A stretch of 64,000 bases of DNA from Escherichia coli (GTDB lineage: Bacteria; Pseudomonadota; Gammaproteobacteria; Enterobacterales; Enterobacteriaceae): assembly GCF_036503815.1 (NCBI RefSeq), contig NZ_AP027764.1:2170001-2234000 (forward strand), written 5' to 3'. Positions 8,870-17,642 of the stretch are shown here, one piece after another. Numbering within the stretch: the stretch's first letter is position 1; each line of letters starts with the position of its first letter. A program made the translations under genes and the position numbers. The notes beneath the pieces were generated by a model. It saw only the letters and a list, made by a program, of their open reading frames with translations, searched no databases and had not been told where the DNA came from.

Positions 8870-9609
8870 GCAGCGTCCTCTGCTTTTAAAGCCACCAGTG
8901 AACCAAAGTTAAAGCACTGGAACCACAGCTCGCTATGTTCAAAACCGGCTTGATGCAGGCGAGCTTTATGGGTTTCCACAGAATCGGTTAGCATCACGTT
9001 TTCCAGCATGCTGCGCTTCTGGCTGATCTCCAGTTCGCTGTAACCGTTGGCACGTTTAAAGTCGTGGTGCATGTTGAACAGCAGTTCACCAACTTTGGCA
9101 TCTTCGAAACTGAATTTTTCTGAAAGCACCAGCGCGCCGCCCGGATTCAGCCCTTGATAAATTTTATCCAGTAACGCCTGACGCTCTGAAGGTTCCAGGA
9201 ATTGCAGGGTAAAATTCAGCACAACCATCGATGCGTTTTCAATGGTGATATCGCGAATATCACCTTCAATAACGTCTACTGGCGTAGGGGCTTTATAAGC
9301 GTCAATATGACGACGGCAGCGTTCAATCATTGCCGGAGAGTTGTCGATGGCGATAATTTTGCAATTATCATGATGAATATTGCGACGCACTGAGAGCGTC
9401 GCCGCGCCCAGAGAACAACCCAGATCGTAAACCTGCGTACCAGGTTGAACGAAGCGTTCGGCTAACATACCAATCATGGAAATAATATTGGAGTAGCCGG
9501 GAACGGAACGCTGGATCATATCCGGGAAGACTTCGGCTACCCGTTCATCAAAGGTCCAGTCGCCCAGTCTGGCGATAGGGGCAGAAAATAGCGTGTCGCG
9601 GTGAGACAT
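8866..9609 (-). CDS. cmoA: Carboxy-S-adenosyl-L-methionine synthase
   Basis: CmoA converts SAM and prephenate to carboxy-SAM, the cofactor used by CmoB. The product is 247 residues with the SAM-binding motif YDLGCSLGAA at 61-70. It is the first gene of the cmoAB pair on the minus strand. The pathway links tRNA decoding to shikimate metabolism through prephenate. Confidence 0.97.
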   Translation of the reverse strand: MSHRDTLFSAPIARLGDWTFDERVAEVFPDMIQRSVPGYSNIISMIGMLAERFVQPGTQVYDLGCSLGAATLSVRRNIHHDNCKIIAIDNSPAMIERCRRHIDAYKAPTPVDVIEGDIRDITIENASMVVLNFTLQFLEPSERQALLDKIYQGLNPGGALVLSEKFSFEDAKVGELLFNMHHDFKRANGYSELEISQKRSMLENVMLTDSVETHKARLHQAGFEHSELWFQCFNFGSLVALKAEDAA

Positions 9610-9649
9610 AACGTAAAAATCCGGGAAAAAGAAAGTGGCGTATTGTGCG

Positions 9650-10045
9650 CTAACGCAGGGAGAAAACCAACTCCCAGGGCATATACCAAAGATTCGCCAG
9701 CACCATCAGCAACAGCGCACACCAGGTGGCGCTCATGCCAGAACGTCGCCAGCGGAACAGACGGTGATGAAAACCGTAATAATGCATCAGACGACCAGCA
9801 AGCAAAACGATGCCGCAAATATGCACCATCCAGGTTTCGGCGCCATTCATTTCCATAAACAGCATCAACACAATCGCGATGGGAATATACTCCACCGCGT
9901 TACCATGAATGCGAATAGCGCTTTGCAGTTCGCTAAAACCGCCGTCACCATAGGCAACGCGGTACTGCATACGCAGGCGAACGACATCAAAAGAGAACTT
10001 CATTAATAACAACGCACTTAAAACGGCATACAGCGCGCTTACCAT
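9650..10045 (-). CDS. yecN: YecN, MAPEG-family inner membrane protein
   Basis: A 131-residue protein beginning MVSALYAVLSALLLMKFSFD with four hydrophobic segments, the topology of MAPEG (membrane-associated eicosanoid and glutathione metabolism) proteins. The start at 10045 is supported by a GGGAG site just upstream; a longer in-frame reading overlaps yecE and lacks a ribosome-binding site. The bacterial function is unknown; glutathione-dependent detoxification is the usual guess from family membership. Confidence 0.92.
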   Translation of the reverse strand: MVSALYAVLSALLLMKFSFDVVRLRMQYRVAYGDGGFSELQSAIRIHGNAVEYIPIAIVLMLFMEMNGAETWMVHICGIVLLAGRLMHYYGFHHRLFRWRRSGMSATWCALLLMVLANLWYMPWELVFSLR

Positions 10046-10097
10046 ACAAACTCCCTTTAAAATGGCCGATGGCACCTGTCTATGATAGGTGGCAAAT

Positions 10098-10916
10098 TCA
10101 GAAAAGAGAAGATTGCTGTGGAATAGCCGGAACTGCTCCGATCTCTGGAAGCGTTTTACGTAAGTCTTCCCACAGGGTATGTACCAGTTCCGGGGCCTGG
10201 GCAATATCTGGCGTATGTAAAAAAAGATAAGGCGTAGTGGTCTGATGCCACTGCGCTAATTTTTGTAACCAAACCTGAAACAACTCTCGGTTTTGCGTCA
10301 TATCATCACTACCGATAAAACGGATCAGCGGATTTGTCGCCGTCAGCACAGCATGTACGGGAACTTTAGGTTTTTTCCGTTGAGCGTCGCGAATAGCTTC
10401 ACTGTGTGGGCGTGCTGCATGAACCGGGCGGCTGTCTAAAATCACCCGATTAACGCTGCGCTGATGTAAACCGCGATTAAGTGTTTGTTCCTCTTCCCCT
10501 TTGGCGAAAAACTGTGGATGGCGGACTTCCACACCATAATTAAACTCGCCGGGAAGAGAGTCGAGAAAATGCCAAAGCGCAGGCAGATCCCGTGGGCCAA
10601 ATGTGGCAGGCAGTTGCAGCCAGTATTGCCCAATGCGCGGCGCTAACGGTGACAAGCGAGTCAAAAATTCAGTTACTAAATCATCGCAATGCCGTAATGC
10701 TGCCTGATGCGAAATGGTCGCCGGAAACTTAAAACAGAAGCGAAAATTATCTGTGGTCTGCTCACGCCAGCGCAGGACAACCTCGGGTTTCGGCAGAGCG
10801 TATAGCGTGGTGTTGCCCTCCACACAGTTAAAGTGGCGGGCATATTCTTCCAGGCTGGTTATCCCCAGACGCACCCAATTAGGATGCGACCATTGTGGCA
10901 GACCGATGTAAATCAT
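10098..10916 (-). CDS. yecE: YecE, DUF72 protein
   Basis: A 272-residue DUF72 protein with a predicted TIM-barrel fold, beginning MIYIGLPQWSHPNWVRLG. Typical conserved features are visible: NTTLYALP near the N-terminus, FCFKFPATISH, GVEVRHPQF, and the C-terminal PYLFLHTPD. No activity is established for the family in E. coli. It overlaps the end of yecD by 4 bp, so the two are translationally coupled. Confidence 0.93.
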   Translation of the reverse strand: MIYIGLPQWSHPNWVRLGITSLEEYARHFNCVEGNTTLYALPKPEVVLRWREQTTDNFRFCFKFPATISHQAALRHCDDLVTEFLTRLSPLAPRIGQYWLQLPATFGPRDLPALWHFLDSLPGEFNYGVEVRHPQFFAKGEEEQTLNRGLHQRSVNRVILDSRPVHAARPHSEAIRDAQRKKPKVPVHAVLTATNPLIRFIGSDDMTQNRELFQVWLQKLAQWHQTTTPYLFLHTPDIAQAPELVHTLWEDLRKTLPEIGAVPAIPQQSSLF

Positions 10917-11479
10917 AACGCGTGGAGGATCTCTTCCACGCTGCGCACACGGGCGATGCGTGGGTAGATATGGTTGATGCTGTTATTGTGTTGTTCCGCA
11001 CTGGCGGCGCTACAGGCGTCTTCGGCAATCACCAGATTAAAACCGAGTTCCCAGGCATTGCGGGCGGTGGATTCAACACCGATATTGGTCGAGATCCCAC
11101 ATAACACTATTGTATCGATACCCCGGCGGCGTAATTGCAACTCCAGATCCGTACCGTAAAACGCACCCCATTGACGTTTGATGATTTCGATATCGCTGTC
11201 GGTTGCACCTAATGCAGCAGGATGTTGCCACCAGTTTTCGGGTAACACTTTAGCGGGGGAGGGGGCATCAACCGGCTGTTTTAATGCTTCGGCATAATCG
11301 GCAGACCAGCCAACGCGCACCAGAAACACGGGCTGACCGCTCGCGCGAAATTTCGCCGCCAGCTTCCCGGCGCGATTAACCACCTCATCGGCAGTATGCG
11401 GGCCACCGGCAAAAGGTAAGATGCCTTCTTGTAAATCAATCACCACCAGCGCAGTGGTTTTAGCATTAAGTTCAAGCAT
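10913..11479 (-). CDS. yecD: YecD, isochorismatase-family hydrolase
   Basis: A 188-residue cysteine hydrolase of the isochorismatase-like superfamily. The expected triad is visible: Asp15 in VVIDLQEG, the Lys of IIKRQWGAF, and the nucleophilic Cys of LCGISTNIGVESTA. The substrate is unknown; relatives hydrolyse isochorismate, nicotinamide or N-carbamoyl compounds. The start at 11479 (MLELNAKTTAL) has a ribosome-binding site upstream; an in-frame ATG five codons earlier is possible. It heads a yecD-yecE transcription unit. Confidence 0.92.
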   Translation of the reverse strand: MLELNAKTTALVVIDLQEGILPFAGGPHTADEVVNRAGKLAAKFRASGQPVFLVRVGWSADYAEALKQPVDAPSPAKVLPENWWQHPAALGATDSDIEIIKRQWGAFYGTDLELQLRRRGIDTIVLCGISTNIGVESTARNAWELGFNLVIAEDACSAASAEQHNNSINHIYPRIARVRSVEEILHAL

Positions 11480-11658
11480 GATGACTCCTGACAAAACAAA
11501 ATCGTGCCTCTCACCTTAATGCGATTAGCCGATGGCGGAACGACAAATTTTGTTAATTTTTATGAGTTCGGGCAACACCTTTATAGCAAACTGGCGTAGA
11601 GTCTGATTTCAGGCCCGATATAAAGTGGTAACGAGGCGTTCCAGCGCGGGCCAGGCTC

Positions 11659-11687
11659 TTACGGTGCGGCAGAATTTCCAGTATAAT
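11659..11687 (+). promoter_or_regulatory. Candidate aspS promoter
   Basis: A perfect -10 TATAAT at 11682-11687 with a poor -35 (TTACGG) 17 bp upstream. A GC-rich discriminator (AGCCGCC) follows, as in promoters under stringent control. It lies about 100 bp before aspS in the 309-bp gap 11480-11788, where no other gene is seen. Confidence 0.6.
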
Positions 11688-11788
11688 AGCCGCCTTTTTT
11701 CATTCAGTTGTGACATACAGCTAACGCTGCGACTTGGTCACCTGCGCAGCAGGGGGCATCCGCCGGCAGCTAAGTTAAGGGATATCTC

Positions 11789-13561
11789 ATGCGTACAGAA
11801 TATTGTGGACAGCTCCGTTTGTCCCACGTGGGGCAGCAGGTGACTCTGTGTGGTTGGGTCAACCGTCGTCGTGATCTTGGTAGCCTGATCTTCATCGATA
11901 TGCGCGACCGCGAAGGTATCGTGCAGGTATTTTTCGATCCGGATCGTGCGGACGCGTTAAAGCTGGCCTCTGAACTGCGTAATGAGTTCTGCATTCAGGT
12001 CACGGGCACCGTACGTGCGCGTGACGAAAAAAATATCAACCGCGATATGGCGACCGGCGAAATCGAAGTGCTGGCCTCCTCGCTGACCATCATCAACCGC
12101 GCAGACGTTCTGCCGCTTGACTCTAACCACGTCAACACCGAAGAAGCGCGTCTGAAATACCGCTACCTCGACCTGCGTCGCCCGGAAATGGCTCAGCGCC
12201 TGAAAACCCGCGCTAAAATCACCAGCCTGGTGCGCCGTTTTATGGATGACCACGGCTTCCTCGACATCGAAACTCCGATGCTGACCAAAGCCACGCCGGA
12301 AGGCGCGCGTGACTACCTGGTGCCTTCTCGTGTGCACAAAGGGAAATTCTACGCACTGCCGCAGTCTCCGCAGCTGTTCAAACAGCTGCTGATGATGTCT
12401 GGTTTTGACCGCTACTATCAGATTGTAAAATGCTTTCGTGACGAAGACCTGCGTGCTGATCGTCAGCCTGAATTCACCCAGATCGATGTGGAAACCTCTT
12501 TCATGACCGCGCCGCAAGTGCGTGAAGTGATGGAAGCGCTGGTACGCCATTTGTGGCTGGAAGTGAAGGGCGTGGATCTCGGTGATTTCCCTGTAATGAC
12601 CTTTGCGGAAGCAGAACGCCGTTATGGTTCTGATAAACCGGATCTGCGTAACCCGATGGAACTGACTGACGTTGCTGATCTGCTGAAATCCGTTGAGTTC
12701 GCGGTATTCGCAGGTCCGGCGAACGATCCGAAAGGCCGCGTTGCTGCTCTGCGTGTTCCGGGGGGCGCATCGCTGACCCGTAAGCAGATCGACGAATACG
12801 GTAACTTCGTTAAAATCTACGGCGCGAAAGGTCTGGCGTACATCAAAGTTAACGAACGTGCGAAAGGTCTGGAAGGTATCAACAGCCCGGTAGCGAAGTT
12901 CCTCAACGCTGAAATCATCGAAGCCATCCTGGATCGTACTGCCGCGCAAGATGGCGATATGATTTTCTTCGGTGCTGATAACAAGAAAATTGTTGCCGAC
13001 GCGATGGGCGCATTGCGTCTGAAAGTGGGTAAAGACCTTGGTCTGACCGACGAAAGCAAATGGGCACCGCTATGGGTTATCGACTTCCCGATGTTTGAAG
13101 ACGACGGTGAAGGCGGCCTGACGGCAATGCACCATCCGTTCACCTCACCGAAAGATATGACGGCGGCAGAGTTGAAAGCTGCACCGGAAAATGCGGTGGC
13201 GAACGCTTACGATATGGTCATCAATGGTTACGAAGTGGGCGGTGGTTCTGTGCGTATCCATAATGGGGATATGCAGCAGACGGTGTTTGGTATTCTGGGG
13301 ATCAACGAAGAGGAACAGCGCGAGAAATTCGGCTTCCTGCTAGACGCCCTGAAATACGGTACTCCGCCGCACGCAGGTCTGGCATTCGGTCTTGACCGTC
13401 TGACCATGCTGCTGACCGGTACCGACAACATCCGTGACGTTATCGCCTTCCCGAAAACCACGGCGGCAGCGTGTCTGATGACCGAAGCGCCAAGCTTTGC
13501 TAACCCGACTGCTCTGTCCGAGCTGAGCATTCAGGTTGTGAAGAAGGCAGAGAATAATTGA
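11789..13561 (+). CDS. aspS: Aspartyl-tRNA synthetase
   Basis: Class II synthetase charging tRNA-Asp. The product is 590 residues, the full length of E. coli AspRS. An N-terminal OB-fold anticodon-binding domain (about 1-105; GWVNRRRDLG, FIDMRDREG) precedes the catalytic core with class II motif 2 around KCFRDEDLRADR and motif 3 near the C-terminus (HAGLAFGLDRLTMLL). The bacteria-type insertion domain (about 290-420) is present. It is followed one base later by nudB, so aspS, nudB, yebC and ruvC may be co-transcribed. Confidence 0.98.
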   Translation: MRTEYCGQLRLSHVGQQVTLCGWVNRRRDLGSLIFIDMRDREGIVQVFFDPDRADALKLASELRNEFCIQVTGTVRARDEKNINRDMATGEIEVLASSLTIINRADVLPLDSNHVNTEEARLKYRYLDLRRPEMAQRLKTRAKITSLVRRFMDDHGFLDIETPMLTKATPEGARDYLVPSRVHKGKFYALPQSPQLFKQLLMMSGFDRYYQIVKCFRDEDLRADRQPEFTQIDVETSFMTAPQVREVMEALVRHLWLEVKGVDLGDFPVMTFAEAERRYGSDKPDLRNPMELTDVADLLKSVEFAVFAGPANDPKGRVAALRVPGGASLTRKQIDEYGNFVKIYGAKGLAYIKVNERAKGLEGINSPVAKFLNAEIIEAILDRTAAQDGDMIFFGADNKKIVADAMGALRLKVGKDLGLTDESKWAPLWVIDFPMFEDDGEGGLTAMHHPFTSPKDMTAAELKAAPENAVANAYDMVINGYEVGGGSVRIHNGDMQQTVFGILGINEEEQREKFGFLLDALKYGTPPHAGLAFGLDRLTMLLTGTDNIRDVIAFPKTTAAACLMTEAPSFANPTALSELSIQVVKKAENN

Positions 13562-13562
13562 T

Positions 13563-14006
13563 ATGACTTATAAGCGTCCCGTTTCTATTCTGGTGGTTAT
13601 TTATGCGCAAGATACGAAACGGGTGCTGATGTTACAGCGGCGTGATGATCCCGATTTCTGGCAGTCGGTAACCGGCAGTGTGGAAGAGGGTGAAACCGCG
13701 CCGCAAGCCGCCATGCGCGAAGTAAAGGAAGAGGTCACCATTGATGTTGTCGCTGAACAACTGACCTTAATTGACTGTCAGCGCACGGTGGAGTTTGAAA
13801 TTTTTTCACATTTACGTCATCGCTATGCGCCGGGCGTAACGCGTAATACGGAATCCTGGTTCTGTCTTGCACTCCCGCACGAGCGCCAGATCGTTTTCAC
13901 TGAACATCTGGCCTACAAATGGCTTGATGCGCATGCTGCGGCGGCGCTCACAAAGTCATGGAGCAACCGGCAGGCGATTGAACAGTTTGTAATTAACGCT
14001 GCCTGA
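13563..14006 (+). CDS. nudB: Dihydroneopterin triphosphate pyrophosphohydrolase (NudB)
   Basis: Nudix hydrolase that removes pyrophosphate from dihydroneopterin triphosphate, an early step of folate synthesis. The Nudix box (G-x5-E-x7-REUxEE) spans residues 38-60, from GSVEEGE to REVKEEV. The 147-residue product starts MTYKRPVS; the K-12 protein as I recall it starts MKDKVYKRPVS (150 residues), so three codons are missing at the N-terminus here, before the conserved fold. It starts one base after the aspS stop codon. Confidence 0.95.
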
Positions 14007-14034
14007 ACAGGCAGGGCTACCTGGAGATATTTTT

Positions 14035-14775
14035 ATGGCAGGTCATAGTAAATGGGCCAACACCAGACATCGTAAAGCTGCGCAGGATGCTAAGCGCGGT
14101 AAAATCTTCACTAAAATCATTCGTGAACTGGTAACCGCGGCGAAGCTGGGCGGTGGAGATCCGGATGCTAACCCGCGTCTGCGAGCAGCCATTGATAAAG
14201 CACTGTCTAACAACATGACTCGTGACACCCTGAACCGCGCAATTGCACGTGGTGTGGGCGGTGATGATGATGCAAACATGGAAACCATCATCTACGAAGG
14301 TTACGGTCCTGGCGGCACGGCAATCATGATTGAATGTCTGTCTGATAACCGCAACCGTACCGTTGCTGAAGTGCGTCACGCATTCAGCAAATGTGGCGGT
14401 AACCTCGGTACTGATGGTTCCGTAGCCTATCTGTTCAGCAAAAAAGGCGTGATCTCCTTCGAGAAAGGCGATGAAGACACCATCATGGAAGCAGCTCTGG
14501 AAGCTGGTGCTGAAGATGTTGTGACCTATGATGATGGCGCGATTGACGTCTACACTGCATGGGAGGAAATGGGCAAAGTACGCGACGCTCTGGAAGCGGC
14601 AGGTCTGAAAGCAGACAGCGCGGAAGTTTCCATGATCCCGTCCACCAAAGCTGATATGGATGCAGAAACCGCACCGAAACTGATGCGTCTGATCGATATG
14701 CTGGAAGATTGCGACGACGTGCAGGAAGTCTACCATAACGGTGAAATCTCTGATGAGGTTGCAGCGACTCTCTGA
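14035..14775 (+). CDS. yebC: YebC, YebC/PmpR-TACO1 family protein
   Basis: A 246-residue member of the YebC family with the signature start [21 protein letters not shown] and three-domain length. Family members have been described both as DNA-binding transcriptional regulators and, more recently, as ribosome-associated factors easing translation through proline stretches, like mitochondrial TACO1. It sits between nudB and ruvC in the same orientation with short gaps and a TGGAGA ribosome-binding site. Confidence 0.96.
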
Positions 14776-14809
14776 TGAGGCCTGCTAAACAGCAAAACGG
14801 AGACGCGTG

Positions 14810-15331
14810 ATGGCTATTATTCTCGGCATTGACCCGGGTTCGCGCGTGACCGGCTATGGCGTCATCCGCCAGGTGGGCAGGCAGCTGTCCTACCTGGGTA
14901 GCGGATGTATACGCACCAAAGTAGATGATTTACCGTCTCGTCTTAAGCTCATCTATGCGGGCGTGACGGAAATCATCACCCAGTTCCAGCCTGATTATTT
15001 CGCCATTGAACAAGTCTTTATGGCTAAAAATGCCGACTCGGCCCTGAAGCTGGGGCAGGCGCGTGGCGTGGCGATTGTGGCGGCGGTGAATCAGGAATTA
15101 CCGGTATTTGAATACGCGGCACGTCAGGTAAAGCAAACGGTGGTAGGTATTGGTAGTGCCGAAAAAAGCCAGGTGCAGCATATGGTTCGCACCTTGCTGA
15201 AACTCCCCGCTAATCCTCAGGCGGATGCCGCTGATGCGCTGGCAATTGCCATCACCCACTGCCACGTTAGTCAGAATGCGATGCAAATGAGCGAATCGCG
15301 GCTGAACCTGGCGAGAGGGCGACTGCGTTAA
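14810..15331 (+). CDS. ruvC: Holliday junction resolvase RuvC
   Basis: Endonuclease that cuts four-way junctions symmetrically in recombination repair, working with RuvAB. The 173-residue product has the four acidic catalytic residues of the RNase H-like fold: Asp8 (GIDPGS), Glu67 (FAIEQVF), Asp139 and Asp142 (QADAADALA), counting the initiator Met. The ATG at 14810 is chosen over an overlapping GTG at 14807. As in E. coli it is not in the LexA-controlled ruvAB unit but follows yebC. Confidence 0.98.
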
Positions 15332-15332
15332 G

Positions 15333-15935
15333 TTATACCGCCTCGGTCAATTCAGGCTGAGGCGTTTCTACTCCCTCCGCATGAATCAACACCAAACCCG
15401 GATGATGCCACAAACTGGCTGGCGTGACGGTTTTACGCTCCCACGGAATAGAACCTAAAAACCAGAATTTCCAGAAAGTGAGTTTTGCATTCGGATTGCT
15501 ATTTAACAGTTCTTCAAACGTCTCAATTTCACCCACCGGGATACATAGCGCCTCTTTATAAATATCAAAAACGAATTTTGAACAGAACTGGCGGGAAGAT
15601 TCGTATTTAAAACCGGTGTGGTAGAACTTATGCAACCGGGCAGGGACCTTTTCGACAAGAGCAAGTTTCTGCTCTGCGGTTAAACCTCCTGCCAGGCGGC
15701 GAACACCGTAGCGTTGATCGGTCGACCGTTCAATAAATCGTGACAAAGTTGTGATTGTGGAGAGCGGAACTCGACTCTCCGCAACCAGGTAATCATCACC
15801 GTCATGTCCGATGATTATCCCCACATGGTTGCTCCAGCATTTCGAGGCTGCAGAGATTTGCCCAAACAGGCGAGCACCGATGCAGGTAAAAACAATATCA
15901 CCGGTTTCATATTTAGCTGGGTAATTTATTTTCAC
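15333..15935 (-). CDS. yebB: YebB, permuted papain-like (NlpC/P60-type) protein
   Basis: A 200-residue protein resembling permuted papain-fold enzymes of the YebB/YiiX group. His37 in SNHVGIIIGHDG and Cys118 in SRQFCSKFVFD would form the catalytic pair in the order expected of a circularly permuted NlpC/P60 domain. No signal peptide is visible, so it is probably cytoplasmic. The substrate is unknown; related enzymes hydrolyse amides or lipids. It converges on ruvC, ending one base after the ruvC stop, and diverges from the two unrecognised genes that follow. Confidence 0.9.
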   Translation of the reverse strand: MKINYPAKYETGDIVFTCIGARLFGQISAASKCWSNHVGIIIGHDGDDYLVAESRVPLSTITTLSRFIERSTDQRYGVRRLAGGLTAEQKLALVEKVPARLHKFYHTGFKYESSRQFCSKFVFDIYKEALCIPVGEIETFEELLNSNPNAKLTFWKFWFLGSIPWERKTVTPASLWHHPGLVLIHAEGVETPQPELTEAV

Positions 15936-16028
15936 TATATCAATCCATTATTTATATATAAAACAGCATCTATCTTTCGTGATGGTAAAGCATTAGCATT
16001 GTATTGTAATCATGACAAGGAATGTTTT

Positions 16029-16853
16029 ATGCGGTTATTTATTAATGTGATAATTATAGTTTCGATCAGTCAATGCGTGAATGTATTTGCTCAAGATAAT
16101 GTCATCCGCTATCCCTGGCGATATGGACGTATTTCTTTAAATGAGAATAATGAGTTTGTGCCTCAAATTATTCATATGCGTGATGATATCTACGGCGTGG
16201 GTGAAGCTGGTGCAAGCCTTAACGATGCGCGAATGGCGCAAAGTGGTGTCACCGTGAGGCTTAGCGTTATACAGCAGGGGCAGGTGGTGAATGCTTTACT
16301 GGATTTCTACAATAGCAATACTCAACCTGCTTATATCTTTGAAGGTGGTTTGATGCCTTGCAATAAAGCCTTTGACATCACAACAAGCAACATTGTCCTT
16401 GATGGGATGTGTGGAATTTATGATGGGGTCGATGGCTGGCAAGTTATTCCTGCGGGTGATCATTATAAAGAATCATTTTCACTCACTCAGGCTTTTGAAT
16501 TTCTGCCGGGAAAACATCATTATAAAATTAATGCCGGAAGTTTTATCATCAGAGTGGGGGATGATATTTTTGCAAGAGAGGACGCCGAAAGCATTCTTTT
16601 TGATTTGATTAACTGGCGATATGGCTATGTGCTAAAAAGTTATGAAAGGGTGTCGAAGGGGGATTTGATGGCAGGATATTATGCTCTGTATGAATACTCA
16701 GGCGCTGACATAATTGATGAGTATGATATTTACTCAAACCAGGTCTCGATTGATCTTAATGGTGACGAGTTAGCGCATACGGAGTCATATCAGTGGCGTA
16801 TTGATAGTGGAATGATCCCGCAAAAATTCAGCGTTCAGGGACTCGCTGAATGA
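16029..16853 (+). CDS. Unrecognised exported protein in yebB-ruvA islet
   Basis: I do not recognise this 274-residue protein. The start at 16029 is supported by AAGGA 6-8 bases upstream and by a signal peptide directly after it (MRLFINVIIIVSISQCVNVFA, cleavage likely before QD); the frame stays open further upstream but there it overlaps yebB on the other strand. The mature part has exactly two cysteines (111 and 128), possibly a disulfide, and many beta-prone stretches such as VTVRLSVIQQGQVVNALLDFY, suggesting an Ig-like or similar periplasmic fold. Codon use and composition are more AT-rich than the neighbours. It is absent from the K-12 gene order I recall. Confidence 0.8.
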   Translation: MRLFINVIIIVSISQCVNVFAQDNVIRYPWRYGRISLNENNEFVPQIIHMRDDIYGVGEAGASLNDARMAQSGVTVRLSVIQQGQVVNALLDFYNSNTQPAYIFEGGLMPCNKAFDITTSNIVLDGMCGIYDGVDGWQVIPAGDHYKESFSLTQAFEFLPGKHHYKINAGSFIIRVGDDIFAREDAESILFDLINWRYGYVLKSYERVSKGDLMAGYYALYEYSGADIIDEYDIYSNQVSIDLNGDELAHTESYQWRIDSGMIPQKFSVQGLAE

Positions 16854-16890
16854 TTAGTCCTCTACCTGCTTGCCAGATACAGAGGCGCGG

Positions 16891-17475
16891 ATGAATTTAT
16901 CAAGCGTATTCAATCAGCTTTTAATCTCATTTGCTCTTGCCGGGACGTTGATATTAAGCATCTATCTCATGGAAGCTCACTACCCACGTTTCAGGAAGCC
17001 AATTGCGCTCTTTTACTTCTTTTTAGCGATTTATACCAGTTATGCTGCCGTTCAGGAGTATGAGTACCACCGCAATAGCTTGACTACGCTCGCAAAAGTT
17101 TCTTCGGTTCGTTATACCAGTAATTTTGAGCGTAGCGCCTCGCACTCCTGCAATTTACTGCGGGGAGGAAGGATTGATTGCACGGGGCTGTATGCCTATG
17201 ACCTGACCTGGCAGATTGACGGTAAGACCTGGAATTTGCATGTTGAGGACAAGCGTATAAAACCAGGAATCACCATGTGCGTGAAGGTTTTAAAAGATCG
17301 CCCCGCCATCGGGAAACCCTGTGAAAACGTGTTTTTCAATATCAGCCCTTTGCCGATTCTGATAGCTATATGGGCAATAAGCGCATTTATATTTGCGGTC
17401 TTACTCCTTCACCAACTAAAAAAATGCCGCGAATGGAAGCACGCCAGCAAGGAACGTGGAAAAATTGGCCATTAG
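16891..17475 (+). CDS. Unrecognised membrane protein in yebB-ruvA islet
   Basis: An unrecognised 194-residue protein. ATG at 16891 follows a GAGG site; a TTG seven codons upstream is less likely. Hydrophobic segments at about 10-28, 37-54 and 152-174 flank a soluble loop (55-151) holding four cysteines (87, 97, 130, 144), and the tail is strongly basic (KKCREWKHASKERGK). This two-helix, beta domain, one-helix layout resembles DUF3592-type proteins, an inference from topology only. It lies 37 bp after the exported-protein gene, probably in the same operon. No clear terminator follows before ruvA. Confidence 0.75.
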   Translation: MNLSSVFNQLLISFALAGTLILSIYLMEAHYPRFRKPIALFYFFLAIYTSYAAVQEYEYHRNSLTTLAKVSSVRYTSNFERSASHSCNLLRGGRIDCTGLYAYDLTWQIDGKTWNLHVEDKRIKPGITMCVKVLKDRPAIGKPCENVFFNISPLPILIAIWAISAFIFAVLLLHQLKKCREWKHASKERGKIGH

Positions 17476-17575
17476 AAGTCAAAGAAAGAGTGCGATGTAA
17501 GGTGATTCATAGAAAATTTCAGATACCGTGAGCCAAAGGATTATCAGTTCTGAAATGATTTAATATCATCCCTCG

Positions 17576-17591
17576 CTGGATATCTATCCAG
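17576..17591. promoter_or_regulatory. LexA (SOS) box of ruvAB
   Basis: CTGGATATCTATCCAG fits the LexA consensus CTG-N10-CAG and is a near-perfect palindrome. It lies 52 bp before the ruvA start and matches the known ruvA operator of E. coli. The palindrome plus the seven-T run after it could also act as a hairpin terminator for the upstream membrane-protein gene. Confidence 0.92.
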
Positions 17592-17642
17592 CATTTTTTT
17601 ATCATACAGCATTATCTTTGATTCATTACGCAGGAGCGTCAT

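Noticed and set aside
11957..12949. A 330-codon open frame antisense to aspS
   Set aside because: It lies entirely within aspS on the other strand, has no ribosome-binding site or recognisable domain and reflects the codon bias of aspS.
14017..14736. A 239-codon frame antisense to yebC
   Set aside because: Full overlap with a conserved gene, odd Phe/His/Cys-rich composition, no homologous motif seen.
15804..16028. N-terminal extension of the exported islet protein
   Set aside because: The open frame runs back over the yebB start on the other strand, but the signal peptide and AAGGA site place the real start at 16029.
17574..17600. Palindrome plus T-run before ruvA read as only a terminator
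   Set aside because: The sequence is the known LexA operator form CTG-N10-CAG at the right distance from ruvA; a secondary terminator role is possible but not the main call.
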